Source: Synechococcus sp. A18-25c
Lineage (GTDB): Bacteria > Cyanobacteriota > Cyanobacteriia > PCC-6307 > Cyanobiaceae
Direction of reading: 5' to 3'
Length of the DNA stretch: 64,000 nucleotides
Assembly: GCF_014280035.1 (NCBI RefSeq)
Contig: NZ_CP047957.1
Location: 2,294,001 to 2,358,000 of the forward strand
In this document: positions 28,986-38,815 of the stretch, one piece after another
Numbering within the stretch: position 1 is the stretch's first letter
How the letters are laid out: every line of letters starts with the position of its first letter
The notes under the pieces: model-generated
Told to the model about the DNA's origin: nothing
Seen by the model: only the letters and a program-made list of their open reading frames with translations
Databases searched by the model: none
Made by a program: the position numbers and the translations under genes

Positions 28986-30740
28986 ATGGTCGTCGCCGCC
29001 CCGACCGTCACCGGACGTCTGAGTCTTCAGTGCGAGGCGATTGCGTCCGACAGCTGCACCATCCGTTCCCTCGACTGGGAGCGCAGCCGCTTCGACATTG
29101 AATTCGGACTGCGCAACGGAACCACCTACAACAGCTTTTTGGTGCGCGGGGAACGCACCGCTCTGATTGACACCAGCCACGCCAAGTTCCGTGACACTTG
29201 GATCCCGCTGCTGCAGGAGCAGATCGATCCACAAACGATCGATCTTCTGATCGTCAGTCACACCGAACCCGATCACTCCGGCCTGATCGGCGACCTCCTG
29301 GATCTGAATCCTGAGATCGAGATCGTGGGATCCAAGGTTGCGATTCAGTTCCTGGAGAACCAGGTGCATAGGCCGTTCAAATCTCGGGCGGTGAAAAGTG
29401 GCGACGAACTGGATCTCGGCACGAATCGTGACAGCGGCGTGAGCCATCGCTTTGAGTTCCTCAGCGCTCCCAACCTGCACTGGCCGGACACAATCTTTTC
29501 CTTCGATCACGGCACGGGCGTTCTCTACACCTGTGATGCCTTCGGATTGCACTACTGCTCCGACGACGTCTTCGATTGCGACCCGGGAGCGATCGCTCCC
29601 GATTTCCGCTTTTACTACGACTGCCTCATGGGCCCGAACGCCCGCAGCGTTCTGCAGGCGCTCAAACGCATGGATGCGCTGCCTGAGATCAACACCATTG
29701 CCGTGGGCCATGGACCCTTACTGCGTGAGCATCTGCAGCATTGGATCGATGATTACCGCACATGGAGCGGTCAGCGCAGCAAAGGCGAAAGCTACGCCGC
29801 TGTTTGCTACTTGAGCCAATACGGGTTTTCCGATCGCATCAGTCAGGCGATTGCCCATGGCATCGGCAAAGCGGAAGCCCAGGTGCAACTTGTGGACCTG
29901 CGCGCCACCGATCCGCAGGAACTGACGGCACTGATTGGCGATGCCAAGGCCGTGGTGGTGCCCACCTGGCCCGCGGAACCCGATAGCGATCTGCAGGCCG
30001 CCATTGGCACCCTTCTGGCCGCCCTCGGACCCAAACAAACAGTCGGGGTCTACGACGCCTTCGGCGGCAACGACGAACCCATCGATGCGGTCGCCAGCCA
30101 GTTGCGCAGCCAAGGACAGAAGGAAGCCTTCGCGCCGCTGCGCATCCGTCAGCTCCCCTCCGGTGCCGACTACCAGCGTTGCGAAGAAGCCGGAACGGAC
30201 CTCGGTCAGCTGTTGACACGTGCCAAAACCATCGCCGCCATGAAGAGCCTCGATGGTGACCTCGACAAAGCACTCGGACGACTCAGCGGTGGCCTGTACG
30301 TGGTGACCGCCAGCCAGGGCGAAGGCGAAGCGCAACGGCGCAGTGCCATGGTGGCCAGCTGGGTCAGCCAGGCCAGCTTTGCCCCCCCGGGTCTCACGGT
30401 GGCCGTCGCCAAGGACCGCGCGATCGAAACACTGATGCAGGTGGGAGACCGGTTTGTGCTCAACGTGCTGCGAAACGACAACCATCAAGAGTTGATGCGT
30501 CACTTCCTCAAGCGCTTTCGTCCCGGTGCCGATCGCTTTGAAGGTGTGAACGTTCTAGAGGGCGTTGCTGACGGCGGTCCCGTGCTCGGAGATGCTCTGG
30601 CCTACCTCGGCTGCCGGGTGGAGCAGCGGATGGAAGGGCCTGATCACTGGATCATCTATGCCGTTGTGGAACAGGGCAACGTGGCCGATACCGAAGCCAT
30701 GACCGCCGTGCATCACCGCAAAGTGGGGAATCACTATTAA
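28986..30740 (+). CDS. flv3: Class C flavodiiron protein with canonical di-iron ligands (Flv3-type)
   Basis: 584 aa from ATG 28986. An N-terminal beta-lactamase-like di-iron domain keeps the canonical ligands (HTEPDHSGL, later Asp in YTCDAFG and His in AVGHGPLL). A flavodoxin domain (about 260-400) and a C-terminal flavin-reductase domain (LYVVTASQGEGEAQRRSAMVASWVSQASF) follow, the three-domain class C layout restricted to oxygenic phototrophs. Flv1 and Flv3 cooperate in light-driven reduction of O2 to water downstream of photosystem I. Assigned Flv3 rather than Flv4 because it is paired with a ligand-altered partner and no Flv2-Sll0218-Flv4 organisation is seen. Confidence 0.9.
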   Translation: MVVAAPTVTGRLSLQCEAIASDSCTIRSLDWERSRFDIEFGLRNGTTYNSFLVRGERTALIDTSHAKFRDTWIPLLQEQIDPQTIDLLIVSHTEPDHSGLIGDLLDLNPEIEIVGSKVAIQFLENQVHRPFKSRAVKSGDELDLGTNRDSGVSHRFEFLSAPNLHWPDTIFSFDHGTGVLYTCDAFGLHYCSDDVFDCDPGAIAPDFRFYYDCLMGPNARSVLQALKRMDALPEINTIAVGHGPLLREHLQHWIDDYRTWSGQRSKGESYAAVCYLSQYGFSDRISQAIAHGIGKAEAQVQLVDLRATDPQELTALIGDAKAVVVPTWPAEPDSDLQAAIGTLLAALGPKQTVGVYDAFGGNDEPIDAVASQLRSQGQKEAFAPLRIRQLPSGADYQRCEEAGTDLGQLLTRAKTIAAMKSLDGDLDKALGRLSGGLYVVTASQGEGEAQRRSAMVASWVSQASFAPPGLTVAVAKDRAIETLMQVGDRFVLNVLRNDNHQELMRHFLKRFRPGADRFEGVNVLEGVADGGPVLGDALAYLGCRVEQRMEGPDHWIIYAVVEQGNVADTEAMTAVHHRKVGNHY

Positions 30741-32569
30741 TGACTGTGACGTCACCCCCGACCGCACCCGCCAGCCAACGGGACGTGATCACACTGCCCA
30801 TCAGCCCAGGGCTGGTGTGCCTGCGTGGCCTCAGCCCGCAGCGACTCCGCTTCGAGCTGGAATACGCACTGGAGCGCGGCAGCACCGCCAACAGTTTCCT
30901 GTTCGAGGCTGGCCTTGCGGTTGATGGCCTGCCCAGCCCAGCCCTGCTTGTGCACCCCCCCGGAGCGGCCTATGCAGAGGTGTTCTTGCCCGCCCTCGCG
31001 GCGGCTCTTCCCCACGGCTGTGATGAGCTGCTGGTGGTGGTGGGTCATGTGAATCCCAACCGGGTGGCTCTGTTGCGCTCCTTGGCGGAGATCTACCCCA
31101 TGATCACGCTGATCTGCTCCAACCCTGGGGCCAAATTGCTGCAGGAGCTCTGGATGCAGCGCAAGCCCTTGCCACCCGGAGAACCGGACAATCGACCGCC
31201 GCTGCCCTCCCTGCCAGAGCTGATGGTGATCCGCCAGGAGCAGAGCTTGTCCCTCAGCCATGGCCACACCCTGGAGCTTCTGCCGGCACCCACCCCGCGC
31301 TGGCCCGGCGGCCTGCTGGCGTTTGAAGACAGCGAAGGGCTGTTGATGAGTGACAAGCTCTTCTCTGCCCATGTCTGCACCCCTGACTGGGCCGAAAGCA
31401 ACCGCACCGCCACCGAAGAGGAACGACGGCACTTCTACGACTCACTGATGGCGCCGATGGCCAGTCAAGTGGATGCCGTCGTTGGACGGCTCGAAGAACT
31501 CGACATCCGCACGATCGCGCCGGGTCATGGTCCCGCCATTGAAGCCAGCTGGCGCAGCCTGCTCAATGACTACCGGCGCTGGGGCGAAAGCCATCAAAAC
31601 GCCACGCTGAATGTGGCCTTGCTGTTCGCCAGCGCCTACGGCAACACCGCCGCCATCGCTGATGCCTTGGCCCGCGGCGTTAGCCGCACGGGGGTCGCCG
31701 TGTGCAGCCTCAATTGCGAATTCACCCCCAGCGATGAACTGCTGAAAACGATCCGCGCCTCCGACGCCATCTTGATGGGCTCGCCAACGTTGGGTGGCCA
31801 CGCGCCCACACCGATCGTTTCGGCTCTGGGAACCGTGCTGGCGGAAGGCGACCGCAGCAAACCCGTGGGGGTGTTCGGCAGCTTTGGCTGGAGCGGAGAA
31901 GCGGTGGATCTGCTGGAAAACAAGCTGCGGGATGGCGGCTTCAGCTTCGGCTTTGACCCGATCCGCATCAAGTTCAGCCCAGACCGCACCAAAGTGAAGG
32001 AACTGGAGGAAACCGGCACCCGCTTCGCCAGGCAACTGCTGCGCACGGAGCAGCGAGCGCAGAGACGTAGTGCCGGTGGCATGAGCGAAAGCCGCAGCGA
32101 TCCCGCGGTGCTCGCACTGGGACGTGTGGTGGGATCCCTTTGCGTTCTCACCACGCGCAAGGCCGAGCTCAGTGGAGCGATGGTGGCCAGTTGGGTCAGC
32201 CAGGCCAGCTTTTCTCCTCCAGGGCTCACCATTGCCGTGGCCAAAGATCGCGCCGTGGAAGCGCTGCTGCATAAGGGCGATCGCTTTGCGCTCAACGTGC
32301 TGGCCGAAGGACGTGAAACCGCCCCGATGAAACAGTTTCTGCAACCCTTTGAGCCAGGGGCGGACCGCTTCGAGGGACTCGCGCTGGAGACCAGTCCTTC
32401 CGAGCAACCGCTGCTACCGGAGGCTCTGGCCTGGATGGAGTGCGAAGTGAAGCAGCGGATGGAATGCGGAGACCACTGGCTGATCTATGCCGAGGTGCTG
32501 CACGGTGGCCTCTTTGACACGGAGGGCAGCACAGCCGTGCATCAGCGCCGCAGCGGAGCGAACTATTAA
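30740..32569 (+). CDS. flv1: Class C flavodiiron protein with altered di-iron site (Flv1-type)
   Basis: 609 aa, start overlapping the flv3 stop by one base (TAATG). Same three domains as its partner, but the metal motif H-x-E-x-D-H is replaced by HVNPNR (VVVGHVNPNRVALL), the hallmark of the B-type subunit. It should act with Flv3 in a hetero-oligomer. The C-terminal flavin-reductase domain is conserved (LCVLTTRKAELSGAMVASWVSQASF). Confidence 0.9.
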   Translation: MTVTSPPTAPASQRDVITLPISPGLVCLRGLSPQRLRFELEYALERGSTANSFLFEAGLAVDGLPSPALLVHPPGAAYAEVFLPALAAALPHGCDELLVVVGHVNPNRVALLRSLAEIYPMITLICSNPGAKLLQELWMQRKPLPPGEPDNRPPLPSLPELMVIRQEQSLSLSHGHTLELLPAPTPRWPGGLLAFEDSEGLLMSDKLFSAHVCTPDWAESNRTATEEERRHFYDSLMAPMASQVDAVVGRLEELDIRTIAPGHGPAIEASWRSLLNDYRRWGESHQNATLNVALLFASAYGNTAAIADALARGVSRTGVAVCSLNCEFTPSDELLKTIRASDAILMGSPTLGGHAPTPIVSALGTVLAEGDRSKPVGVFGSFGWSGEAVDLLENKLRDGGFSFGFDPIRIKFSPDRTKVKELEETGTRFARQLLRTEQRAQRRSAGGMSESRSDPAVLALGRVVGSLCVLTTRKAELSGAMVASWVSQASFSPPGLTIAVAKDRAVEALLHKGDRFALNVLAEGRETAPMKQFLQPFEPGADRFEGLALETSPSEQPLLPEALAWMECEVKQRMECGDHWLIYAEVLHGGLFDTEGSTAVHQRRSGANY

Positions 32570-32618
32570 CAACGACTCCCCAATAGAGGAGCGCATCCAA
32601 CCGACAACACGTCCACGC

Positions 32619-32639
32619 AACTCATAGTCGCTATGAGTT
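32619..32639. promoter_or_regulatory. Inverted repeat upstream of rubrerythrin, candidate operator
   Basis: Perfect 9-bp arms AACTCATAG and CTATGAGTT separated by TCG, ending 33 nt before the rubrerythrin ATG. A -10-like TAAACT lies just downstream (about 32645), so a bound protein would occlude RNA polymerase. PerR/Fur-family control is a guess based on the gene's function, not on a box match. Confidence 0.55.
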
Positions 32640-32672
32640 AGGGCTAAACTGGATGTCATTTGATACCGAGAC

Positions 32673-33386
32673 ATGGATCTCTCTAAACCCAATACACAAG
32701 CCAATCTCGAGGCCGCTTTTGGTGGTGAGAGCATGGCCAACCGCAAATATCTGTTCTTCGCTGATGTAGCCAAAGCACTGGGCCACAAAGAGCTCGCCAA
32801 GTTGTTCCGCGACACGGCTGCCCAGGAAACGGAACATGCCTTTGCCCATTTCCGCCTGCTGCATCCCGAGCTGGTGGTCGACGATCCAGCAACTCTGAGC
32901 GATGAGCAGAAACAGACCATGCTCACCCGTTGCCTCGAGCTCGCCATCGAGGGCGAGACCTACGAGTACACCACCATGTATCCGGAATTCACGGCCCAGG
33001 CACAGACAGACCGAGACGGCGGCGCAGCGGAGGAATTCGCCGAGCAAACCGAAGAATCAGCCACCCATGCCGACTGCTTCCGCACCGCAGCCAAGAACTT
33101 CGGACTGCTGACGCCGATTGAAAAGCATCACGCCGAAACCTATGGCGTCGCCCTTGAGGCACTGAAAGGCAAGGGAACGGCAGGTCAGGCCGAGCAACCC
33201 ATCACGGGCCAATGGATCTGCAAGCAGTGCTCGATGATCTACGACCCAGTGGCCGGAGATCCGGATTCCGGCATTGCCCCAGGCACTCCGTTTGAAGCGA
33301 TTCCGGACGACTGGGAATGCCCAATCTGCGGTGCCCACAAAGCCAGCTTCGTGCCCTACAGGGAAGCGGAATTGAAAGCAGCCTGA
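32673..33386 (+). CDS. Rubrerythrin (peroxide reductase) with C-terminal rubredoxin domain
   Basis: 237 aa. The N-terminal ferritin-like four-helix domain has the di-iron ligands in [29 protein letters not shown] and ESATHADCF. The C-terminal rubredoxin domain has CKQC (about residue 188) and CPIC (about 221). Such proteins reduce hydrogen peroxide using electrons passed through the rubredoxin iron. Located between the flavodiiron pair and an FMN reductase, which suggests a shared oxygen/peroxide-handling role. Confidence 0.92.
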   Translation: MDLSKPNTQANLEAAFGGESMANRKYLFFADVAKALGHKELAKLFRDTAAQETEHAFAHFRLLHPELVVDDPATLSDEQKQTMLTRCLELAIEGETYEYTTMYPEFTAQAQTDRDGGAAEEFAEQTEESATHADCFRTAAKNFGLLTPIEKHHAETYGVALEALKGKGTAGQAEQPITGQWICKQCSMIYDPVAGDPDSGIAPGTPFEAIPDDWECPICGAHKASFVPYREAELKAA

Positions 33387-33403
33387 AGCGAGGAGCCATC
33401 ACA

Positions 33404-33436
33404 ATGAAGTGTCTGCCGTGGAAGGTGCGCCCATGA
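33404..33436 (+). CDS. 10-codon leader ORF before FMN reductase
   Basis: ATG with CGAGGAG at ideal spacing encodes MKCLPWKVRP and stops in an ATGA overlap with the FMN-reductase start at 33433. This is the only well-placed ribosome-binding site here, so the reductase may be translated by coupling. Could be chance. Confidence 0.3.
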   Translation: MKCLPWKVRP

Positions 33437-33960
33437 GCTCACCCATCAGTCCTGATGTGCTCGTCATCGCCGCAAGCAATGGCCAGAACCTGACCCTGGC
33501 GCAGCGGTTTGTGGACCAGGTGCGCAGCCTGGGCCAGCGCGCTGAGCTGCTGGATCTCACCAGCCTCGACCTGCCTTTGTTCACACCACAGGTGAAAGAG
33601 CAGGGCATGCCTGCTGGCGTGGGACCACTGCACAAACAACTGATGGCGGCTCCCCGCTGGGTGATCTGTGCACCGGAATACAACGGCTCCATCCCACCAG
33701 TGCTTACCAGTGCCATCGCCTGGCTATCGGTGCAGGGGGATGACTTCCGCGAGCTGTTCAACGGCCGACCTGTGGCGATGGCCACCGTCTCCGGAGGAGC
33801 TGGCATCGAACTGCTGACGGTGCTGCGCATCCAGTTGACCCATCTCGGCGCGCAGGTGGTGGGACGCACGCTGGCTGGGAATCAGGCACGGCCAGCCAAA
33901 GACAGCTCCATCCAAGAGCTGCTCAAGCGTCTGCTGCAGATGTCACCCCTAAGCCTTTGA
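33433..33960 (+). CDS. NADPH-dependent FMN reductase family protein
   Basis: 175 aa from ATG 33433 (GGAAGGTG upstream); GTG 33409 is an alternative start. Flavodoxin-like fold with the FMN-binding start VLVIAASNGQNLTLAQRF and the typical PRWVICAPEYNGSIPPVL motif. Catalyses NAD(P)H-dependent reduction of flavin or quinone-like acceptors. It may supply reduced flavin or electrons to the neighbouring rubrerythrin/flavodiiron group. Confidence 0.85.
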   Translation: MSSPISPDVLVIAASNGQNLTLAQRFVDQVRSLGQRAELLDLTSLDLPLFTPQVKEQGMPAGVGPLHKQLMAAPRWVICAPEYNGSIPPVLTSAIAWLSVQGDDFRELFNGRPVAMATVSGGAGIELLTVLRIQLTHLGAQVVGRTLAGNQARPAKDSSIQELLKRLLQMSPLSL

Positions 33961-33977
33961 GCCACCCCAGCGAGCCA

Positions 33978-34724
33978 ATGCCTGACCTCTCCGCAGACGC
34001 CCACCAGCAGGAAGCTGTCATCCTGCGGCGCCCAGGCCCCGAGCGCTTTCACACCCAAACCGAGTGGCTTGACTCATTTCATAGCTTCTCCTTCGCAGGC
34101 CACTACTCCCCCGACTGGATGGGCTTCGGGCCCTTGCGAGTGATCAATGACGACGTCATTGCCGCAGGTCGCGGATTCGGGATGCACTCCCACCGCGACA
34201 TGGAAATCATCACCGTGATGGTGGAAGGTGAACTCACCCATCGCGACTCGCTCGGGAACAGCGGCTTGCTGCAGGCCGGAGAAGTGCAGCGCATGAGCGC
34301 TGGCACAGGCATCGTGCACAGCGAGATGAATGAGGCAAACGAGCGCTGCAGGCTCTTGCAGATCTGGATTGAACCCAGCGAGGACGGTCTCACTCCCAGC
34401 TATGAACAGCGGGCGGTGCACCTCTACGCCAACACCTGGACACCGGTGCTTAATCCCATAGACCCCCATGCCATGGCCATCCAGCGCCCCGTTCACCTGT
34501 GGCGAGCCAACGTGGCCAAGGGGAAGACTCTGGACCTGCCGAGCATTGAGGCATCGCACCGCTGGCTTCAGGTCATTGATGGAGAAATCGAACTGAGCGG
34601 CCTTAGCGGCAGCAACACACTCCGGCGAGGCGATGGCCTGGGATTCCGCGGTCGTCCGACTGACTTAGAGACCCTCAAAAGCCATTGCGATCACAGCGAT
34701 CTGCTCCTGTTCGCCTTGAACTAA
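33978..34724 (+). CDS. Pirin-family bicupin protein
   Basis: 248 aa from ATG 33978 (a TTG at 33957 overlapping the upstream stop is possible). The N-terminal cupin has the metal-binding pirin motif MHSHRDMEIITVMVEGELTH and GEVQRMSAGTGIVHSEMN. Homologues such as YhaK and quercetinase-type pirins bind Fe or similar metals; substrates are usually unknown. It is the last gene of the redox run, 17 nt after the FMN reductase stop. Confidence 0.9.
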   Translation: MPDLSADAHQQEAVILRRPGPERFHTQTEWLDSFHSFSFAGHYSPDWMGFGPLRVINDDVIAAGRGFGMHSHRDMEIITVMVEGELTHRDSLGNSGLLQAGEVQRMSAGTGIVHSEMNEANERCRLLQIWIEPSEDGLTPSYEQRAVHLYANTWTPVLNPIDPHAMAIQRPVHLWRANVAKGKTLDLPSIEASHRWLQVIDGEIELSGLSGSNTLRRGDGLGFRGRPTDLETLKSHCDHSDLLLFALN

Positions 34725-34753
34725 ACCGCAACCAGTGCGGAGTCACCCACATC

Positions 34754-34775
34754 AATCCCGAAGAGTTTCGGGATT
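34754..34775 (+). terminator. Hairpin after the pirin gene
   Basis: Perfect 9-bp stem AATCCCGAA / TTCGGGATT with a 4-nt loop, 30 nt after the pirin stop and 30 nt before the next ATG. There is no T-run after it, so it could be a weak terminator, an mRNA-stabilising hairpin or an operator for the next gene. Confidence 0.45.
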
Positions 34776-34805
34776 TGCGCCACACACCACATCTGGCGCC
34801 CTGAA

Positions 34806-35066
34806 ATGACAGTGTCACCACACAGCACCATTCAACGAATGGGTATCAATCCAGATCCTCAGTACGCGGTTCGCTATCGCGGTTTTGTTTTGCTGCAACA
34901 AAACAATCACAGCTGGCTGGTCAGGCCAGAGCGCAGTCCAATGACCTTGCTGCCGTTTCGCACGCCCACCTGCTCGCTGGCAGACGTGAAAGCATTAGTG
35001 GATTGGCGACTGGAACAGGAGCAAACTCTGCTGTCTGCCGCCAAGAGCCTGGCTCAGGCTGCTTGA
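34806..35066 (+). CDS. Hypothetical protein, 86 aa
   Basis: No named family. Mixed sequence with Y-R-G-F-V-L-L (residues about 23-29) and a C-terminal helix (LADVKALVDWRLEQEQTLL). It resembles small picocyanobacterial conserved hypotheticals. Its 3' end overlaps the convergent gene by 13 nt. Confidence 0.6.
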   Translation: MTVSPHSTIQRMGINPDPQYAVRYRGFVLLQQNNHSWLVRPERSPMTLLPFRTPTCSLADVKALVDWRLEQEQTLLSAAKSLAQAA

Positions 35067-35314
35067 GGAGGAGGAGTGGGTGATCCCTGGGACTGAATGG
35101 GGATCACCAGCGTGGCCCAGCGCTCAGGGCGCTCAGGGCGCTGGCGTCGGGCCTGGCGGACGCCAAAAGGAACACGAAGCACGTTGGTGCCTTCAATCGG
35201 CAAGGTGTGGCCACGGCCTAGAGCGGCTTGAAGACACTCAGGAATCTCAGGCAATTGCAGCGAATCGGCGCTCAGGGCCTTGGATTCGGAGGGGTGGTTC
35301 ATGTCGCGACTCAT
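35054..35314 (-). CDS. Hypothetical protein, 86 aa
   Basis: ATG with AAGAGGG at good spacing. The sequence contains LPEIPECLQAALGRGHTLPI and RWATLVIPIQS and ends in a Pro/Gln tail. No named family, probably soluble. A 17-bp palindrome 40 nt upstream may be its operator. Tail-to-tail overlap with the plus-strand neighbour. Confidence 0.6.
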   Translation of the reverse strand: MSRDMNHPSESKALSADSLQLPEIPECLQAALGRGHTLPIEGTNVLRVPFGVRQARRQRPERPERWATLVIPIQSQGSPTPPPQAA

Positions 35315-35353
35315 TGATTCCCTCTTTGCGACTGGTGAATGCTGTGCAGTGTG

Positions 35354-35370
35354 GAGAACAAATTGTTCTC
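35354..35370. promoter_or_regulatory. 17-bp palindrome GAGAACAAATTGTTCTC
   Basis: Perfect 8-bp arms around a central A, 40 nt upstream of the minus-strand gene starting at 35314. The GAAC...GTTC halves recall LexA-type boxes of other phyla, but the spacing differs and cyanobacterial LexA sites look different, so the binding protein is unknown. Confidence 0.5.
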
Positions 35371-35375
35371 ACGAT

Positions 35376-35401
35376 GAAAAATCGAAGCTTAATTTTCGAT
35401 T
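35376..35401 (-). terminator. Intrinsic terminator of the glycine-cleavage genes
   Basis: Read on the minus strand, AATCGAA / TTCGATT forms a 7-bp stem with an 8-nt loop, directly followed by a run of five T counting the stem end. It lies just after the gcvP stop. The stem is A/T-rich, so strength is moderate. Confidence 0.55.
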
Positions 35402-35411
35402 CTCGTGAAAT

Positions 35412-38348
35412 TTATCGCACAGGTTGAACAGAAGCCAGCTCTTCCACGCTCGGACAAGTGCAGACGAGGTTGCGGTCACCATGCGCGTTATCGATGCGCG
35501 CCACTGCCGGCCAAAACTTGCTGAATCGCTGATCCGGGAGGGGGAAGGCCGCCTGCTCACGGCTGTAGGGACGATCCCATCGATCTGCTGTCACCGCCGC
35601 CAAGGTGTGCGGCGCCCGGCGCAGCGGGTTGTTGTCAGGGTCACTGGCGCCTGCCTCGATCGCAGCCGCTTCAGCGCGGATCGCGATCATGGCGTCGCAG
35701 AAACGATCCAGCTCCTCAAGACTTTCACTCTCCGTGGGTTCCACCATCACCGTGCCCGCCACTGGCCAGCTCACCGTCGGAGCATGGAACCCGTAGTCCA
35801 TCAATCGCTTGGCCAAGTCATCCACCTCAAGGCCAGCGCTGCGGCGGAGCCCGCGCAAATCAAGAATGCATTCATGGGCCACCAGGCCGCCTTCCCCCTT
35901 GAACAACACCGGGTAGTGGGGATCCAAACGCTGAGCCAGATAGTTGGCCGACAGCAGTGCAACCGCCGTTGCCTGACGCAATCCCGCAGCCCCCATCAAG
36001 CGCAAGTACATCCAACTGATCGGAAGAATGCCGGCGCTTCCCAGGGGCGCCGCGGACACTGCGGAGATTGCTTGCGCACCGCCGCAGGCCATCAGGGGAT
36101 GACCCGGCAGAAAAGGCAGTAGATGCTCGGCCACGCCGATGGGACCAACACCCGGGCCACCCCCGCCGTGGGGGATGCAGAACGTTTTGTGCAGATTGAG
36201 GTGGCAAACGTCGGCGCCGAACGCGCCCGGGCGGCACAAGCCCACCTGGGCGTTGAGGTTGGCCCCATCGAGATACACCTGGCCGCCGTGGTCGTGGACC
36301 AGGTTGCAAATCTCCCGGATACGGGTCTCGAAGACCCCATGGGTTGAGGGGTAGGTGACCATCAGAGCCGCCAGGGACTCGGCGTGATCCTTGAGCTTTA
36401 GGCGCAGGTCATCCACATCCACATTGCCCTGTGCATCGCAAGCCACCGCCACCACGCGCATGCCGGCCATCACGGCACTGGCGGGGTTGGTGCCATGGGC
36501 ACTGGTGGGGATCAAACACACATCGCGGTGTCCCTGGCCGCGGGCTTGATGCCAGGCACGGATCACCAACAGACCTGCAAACTCCCCTTGAGAACCTGCG
36601 TTTGGCTGCAGGGACACCCCTGCAAATCCAGTCAGTGACGCCAACCAGCGCTCCAAATCCCGCGCCATTCGCTCATTGCCCTGCAGTTGATCCGCTGGAG
36701 CGAACGGATGGATGGCGCCAAATTCCCGCCAACTGACCGGCGCCAGCTCTGCCGCAGCATTGAGCTTCATGGTGCAACTGCCCAGCGGGATCATGCCGTG
36801 CACCAGCGAGAGGTCTTTGCTGACCAGCCGTTGGATGTAGCGCAGCAGCTCTGTTTCGCTGCGATAGCGGTGAAACACCGGTTGCTGCAGCCAGGGAGCC
36901 GATCGCAACGGCACGCCAGACAACATTTGATCGGCAGCCCCAAGACCTACCTGTGCAGGCAGGTCAGCCTCCAGCGCCTCCGCCACGACCGTCAGCAGCC
37001 GCCGCACCTCGGCTTCATCGCTGTGCTCATCGAGACTGATGCCGAACCCTTCAGATGCCTCGATCGCAGCGCCATCGGGCAGACAGCGCAGGTTGAAGCC
37101 CTCCTGCAAGGCCAGGCGGTGAATCTCCGGAGCCTGAGGACAGACCACATCAACACTGTCGAAGCGGCAGCCATCGGGCAGGCTCAACCCCAACGCCTTC
37201 AGACCTTGCTCCAGCTGCGAACGCAGCGTCACCACACGACGCGCGATCCTGGCCAGTCCTTCGGGGCCGTGATGAATGGCGTAGAAGGACGCCATCACCG
37301 CCAACAGCACCTGCGCCGTACAGATGTTGCTGGTGGCCTTGTCGCGGCGAATGTGTTGCTCACGCGTCTGCAGCGCCAGCCTTAAAGCAGGACGCCCTTC
37401 AGCGTCGCGGGACTGGCCGACGATGCGGCCTGGTAACTGGCGCCGATAGGTCTCACGGGTTGCGAAAAAGGCAGCATGGGGACCACCGCCGCCCATCGGC
37501 ACACCGAAACGCTGAGAGCTGCCCACCGCGATGTCAGCCCCGAGGCTGCCCACAGGTTCCACCAGCACCTGAGCCAAGGGATCAATGGCCACGGTGACCA
37601 ACGCACCCTGTACATGGGCCTGCGCGATGCAAGCGCGCGGATCCCAGAGGATTCCGCTGCGCCCAGGCAGCTGCAGCAGCACTCCAAACACATCCGATCC
37701 CCACTGGAACCGCTCGGGGTCAGCCACATCAAGCTCAACCCCGAGGGGCTGAGCCCTGGTGCGCAGCACCGCCAGAGTTTGGGGCAACACCGCTGCATCC
37801 ACCAGAAAACGCTGGGCGTCGGATCGCTTACAGACTCCAAAGCTCATGGACATCGCTTCCGCGGCGGCGGTGGCTTCATCCAAGAGCGAGGCATTGGCGA
37901 TAGGCAGCCCGGTGAGCTCACTGATCAGCGTCTGGAAATTGAGCAAGGCCTCCAGCCGGCCCTGGGCAATCTCCGCCTGATACGGGGTGTAGGCGGTGTA
38001 CCAAGCGGGGTTTTCCAGCACCTGACGCTGGATGAGAGCGGGCGTCACCGTGCCGTAGTAACCCAGGCCGATCAGGGAGCGCATCACGCGGTTGGACTGC
38101 GCTAGCTGCTGCAGTTCCACTAGTGCCTGGGCTTCGTCGGCGCCGGCGGGCAGCACCCCCCGCGGGGGCTCAGCATCCAGGATGTCCCGGGGCACGACAG
38201 CCCGTACGAAAGCCTCGAGGTCAGCAAAGCCAAGCTTGGCGAGCATGACCTGGATTGCCGTGTCGCTGGGTCCGATGTGGCGCTGAACAAACGGTGAACG
38301 ACTGTCGTCGGAACCCGTCTCCACCATGCGCTGGTCCAGCAGGGTCAT
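35412..38348 (-). CDS. gcvP: Glycine dehydrogenase (decarboxylating), P-protein
   Basis: 978 aa, the usual length for the single-chain P-protein. The PLP-binding lysine is in [16 protein letters not shown] (C-terminal half). The N-terminal half carries FIGQGYYGT-like [12 protein letters not shown] and [16 protein letters not shown]. It decarboxylates glycine and passes the aminomethyl group to lipoyl-GcvH; in cyanobacteria it takes part in photorespiratory glycolate metabolism and one-carbon supply. Directly downstream of gcvH (56 nt). gcvT is not in the window. Confidence 0.97.
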   Translation of the reverse strand: MTLLDQRMVETGSDDSRSPFVQRHIGPSDTAIQVMLAKLGFADLEAFVRAVVPRDILDAEPPRGVLPAGADEAQALVELQQLAQSNRVMRSLIGLGYYGTVTPALIQRQVLENPAWYTAYTPYQAEIAQGRLEALLNFQTLISELTGLPIANASLLDEATAAAEAMSMSFGVCKRSDAQRFLVDAAVLPQTLAVLRTRAQPLGVELDVADPERFQWGSDVFGVLLQLPGRSGILWDPRACIAQAHVQGALVTVAIDPLAQVLVEPVGSLGADIAVGSSQRFGVPMGGGGPHAAFFATRETYRRQLPGRIVGQSRDAEGRPALRLALQTREQHIRRDKATSNICTAQVLLAVMASFYAIHHGPEGLARIARRVVTLRSQLEQGLKALGLSLPDGCRFDSVDVVCPQAPEIHRLALQEGFNLRCLPDGAAIEASEGFGISLDEHSDEAEVRRLLTVVAEALEADLPAQVGLGAADQMLSGVPLRSAPWLQQPVFHRYRSETELLRYIQRLVSKDLSLVHGMIPLGSCTMKLNAAAELAPVSWREFGAIHPFAPADQLQGNERMARDLERWLASLTGFAGVSLQPNAGSQGEFAGLLVIRAWHQARGQGHRDVCLIPTSAHGTNPASAVMAGMRVVAVACDAQGNVDVDDLRLKLKDHAESLAALMVTYPSTHGVFETRIREICNLVHDHGGQVYLDGANLNAQVGLCRPGAFGADVCHLNLHKTFCIPHGGGGPGVGPIGVAEHLLPFLPGHPLMACGGAQAISAVSAAPLGSAGILPISWMYLRLMGAAGLRQATAVALLSANYLAQRLDPHYPVLFKGEGGLVAHECILDLRGLRRSAGLEVDDLAKRLMDYGFHAPTVSWPVAGTVMVEPTESESLEELDRFCDAMIAIRAEAAAIEAGASDPDNNPLRRAPHTLAAVTADRWDRPYSREQAAFPLPDQRFSKFWPAVARIDNAHGDRNLVCTCPSVEELASVQPVR

Positions 38349-38404
38349 GGTGCGCGAGCGTTCTTAAAGATCGTAGGCAACCCGGCGGAGCAGTCGCAGC
38401 AGGG

Positions 38405-38794
38405 TTATGCCGCTGCAACCTTGGTGGCATAGGTGGCCGCATCCATGAGCTGCTCGAATTGATCCGGATCGCTGGGCCGGATCACCAACAACCAGCCCTG
38501 GCCATGGGGATCGTTCTGGAGCTGCTCAGGGTCATCCAGAACCGCTTCATTCCGAGTGAGCACCTCACCGCTGAGAGGGGCATACATCTCCTCAACTGCT
38601 TTGACGGATTCCACAGTTCCGAACCCACCACCACGGTTGAGCTCCGTACCCACATCTGGAAGATCAACGAACACGATGTCGCCGAGCTGATCAACGGCAT
38701 AGGCACTCAAGCCAATCCGCACTGACCCATCGTCCTGCCAGGCGTATTCATGGCTGTCGGCGTAGCGGTAGTTGGCAGGAAAGTCGAAAGCCAT
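38405..38794 (-). CDS. gcvH: Glycine cleavage system H protein
   Basis: 129 aa, normal length. The lipoylation lysine is Lys65 in GTVESVKAVEEMYAPLSGEV. It shuttles the aminomethyl intermediate among P, T and L proteins. First of the gcvH-gcvP pair; the upstream gene stops 21 nt before its ATG, so all three may be co-transcribed. Confidence 0.97.
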   Translation of the reverse strand: MAFDFPANYRYADSHEYAWQDDGSVRIGLSAYAVDQLGDIVFVDLPDVGTELNRGGGFGTVESVKAVEEMYAPLSGEVLTRNEAVLDDPEQLQNDPHGQGWLLVIRPSDPDQFEQLMDAATYATKVAAA

Positions 38795-38815
38795 TGAGCC
38801 GGAGGTCGGCGGAGT

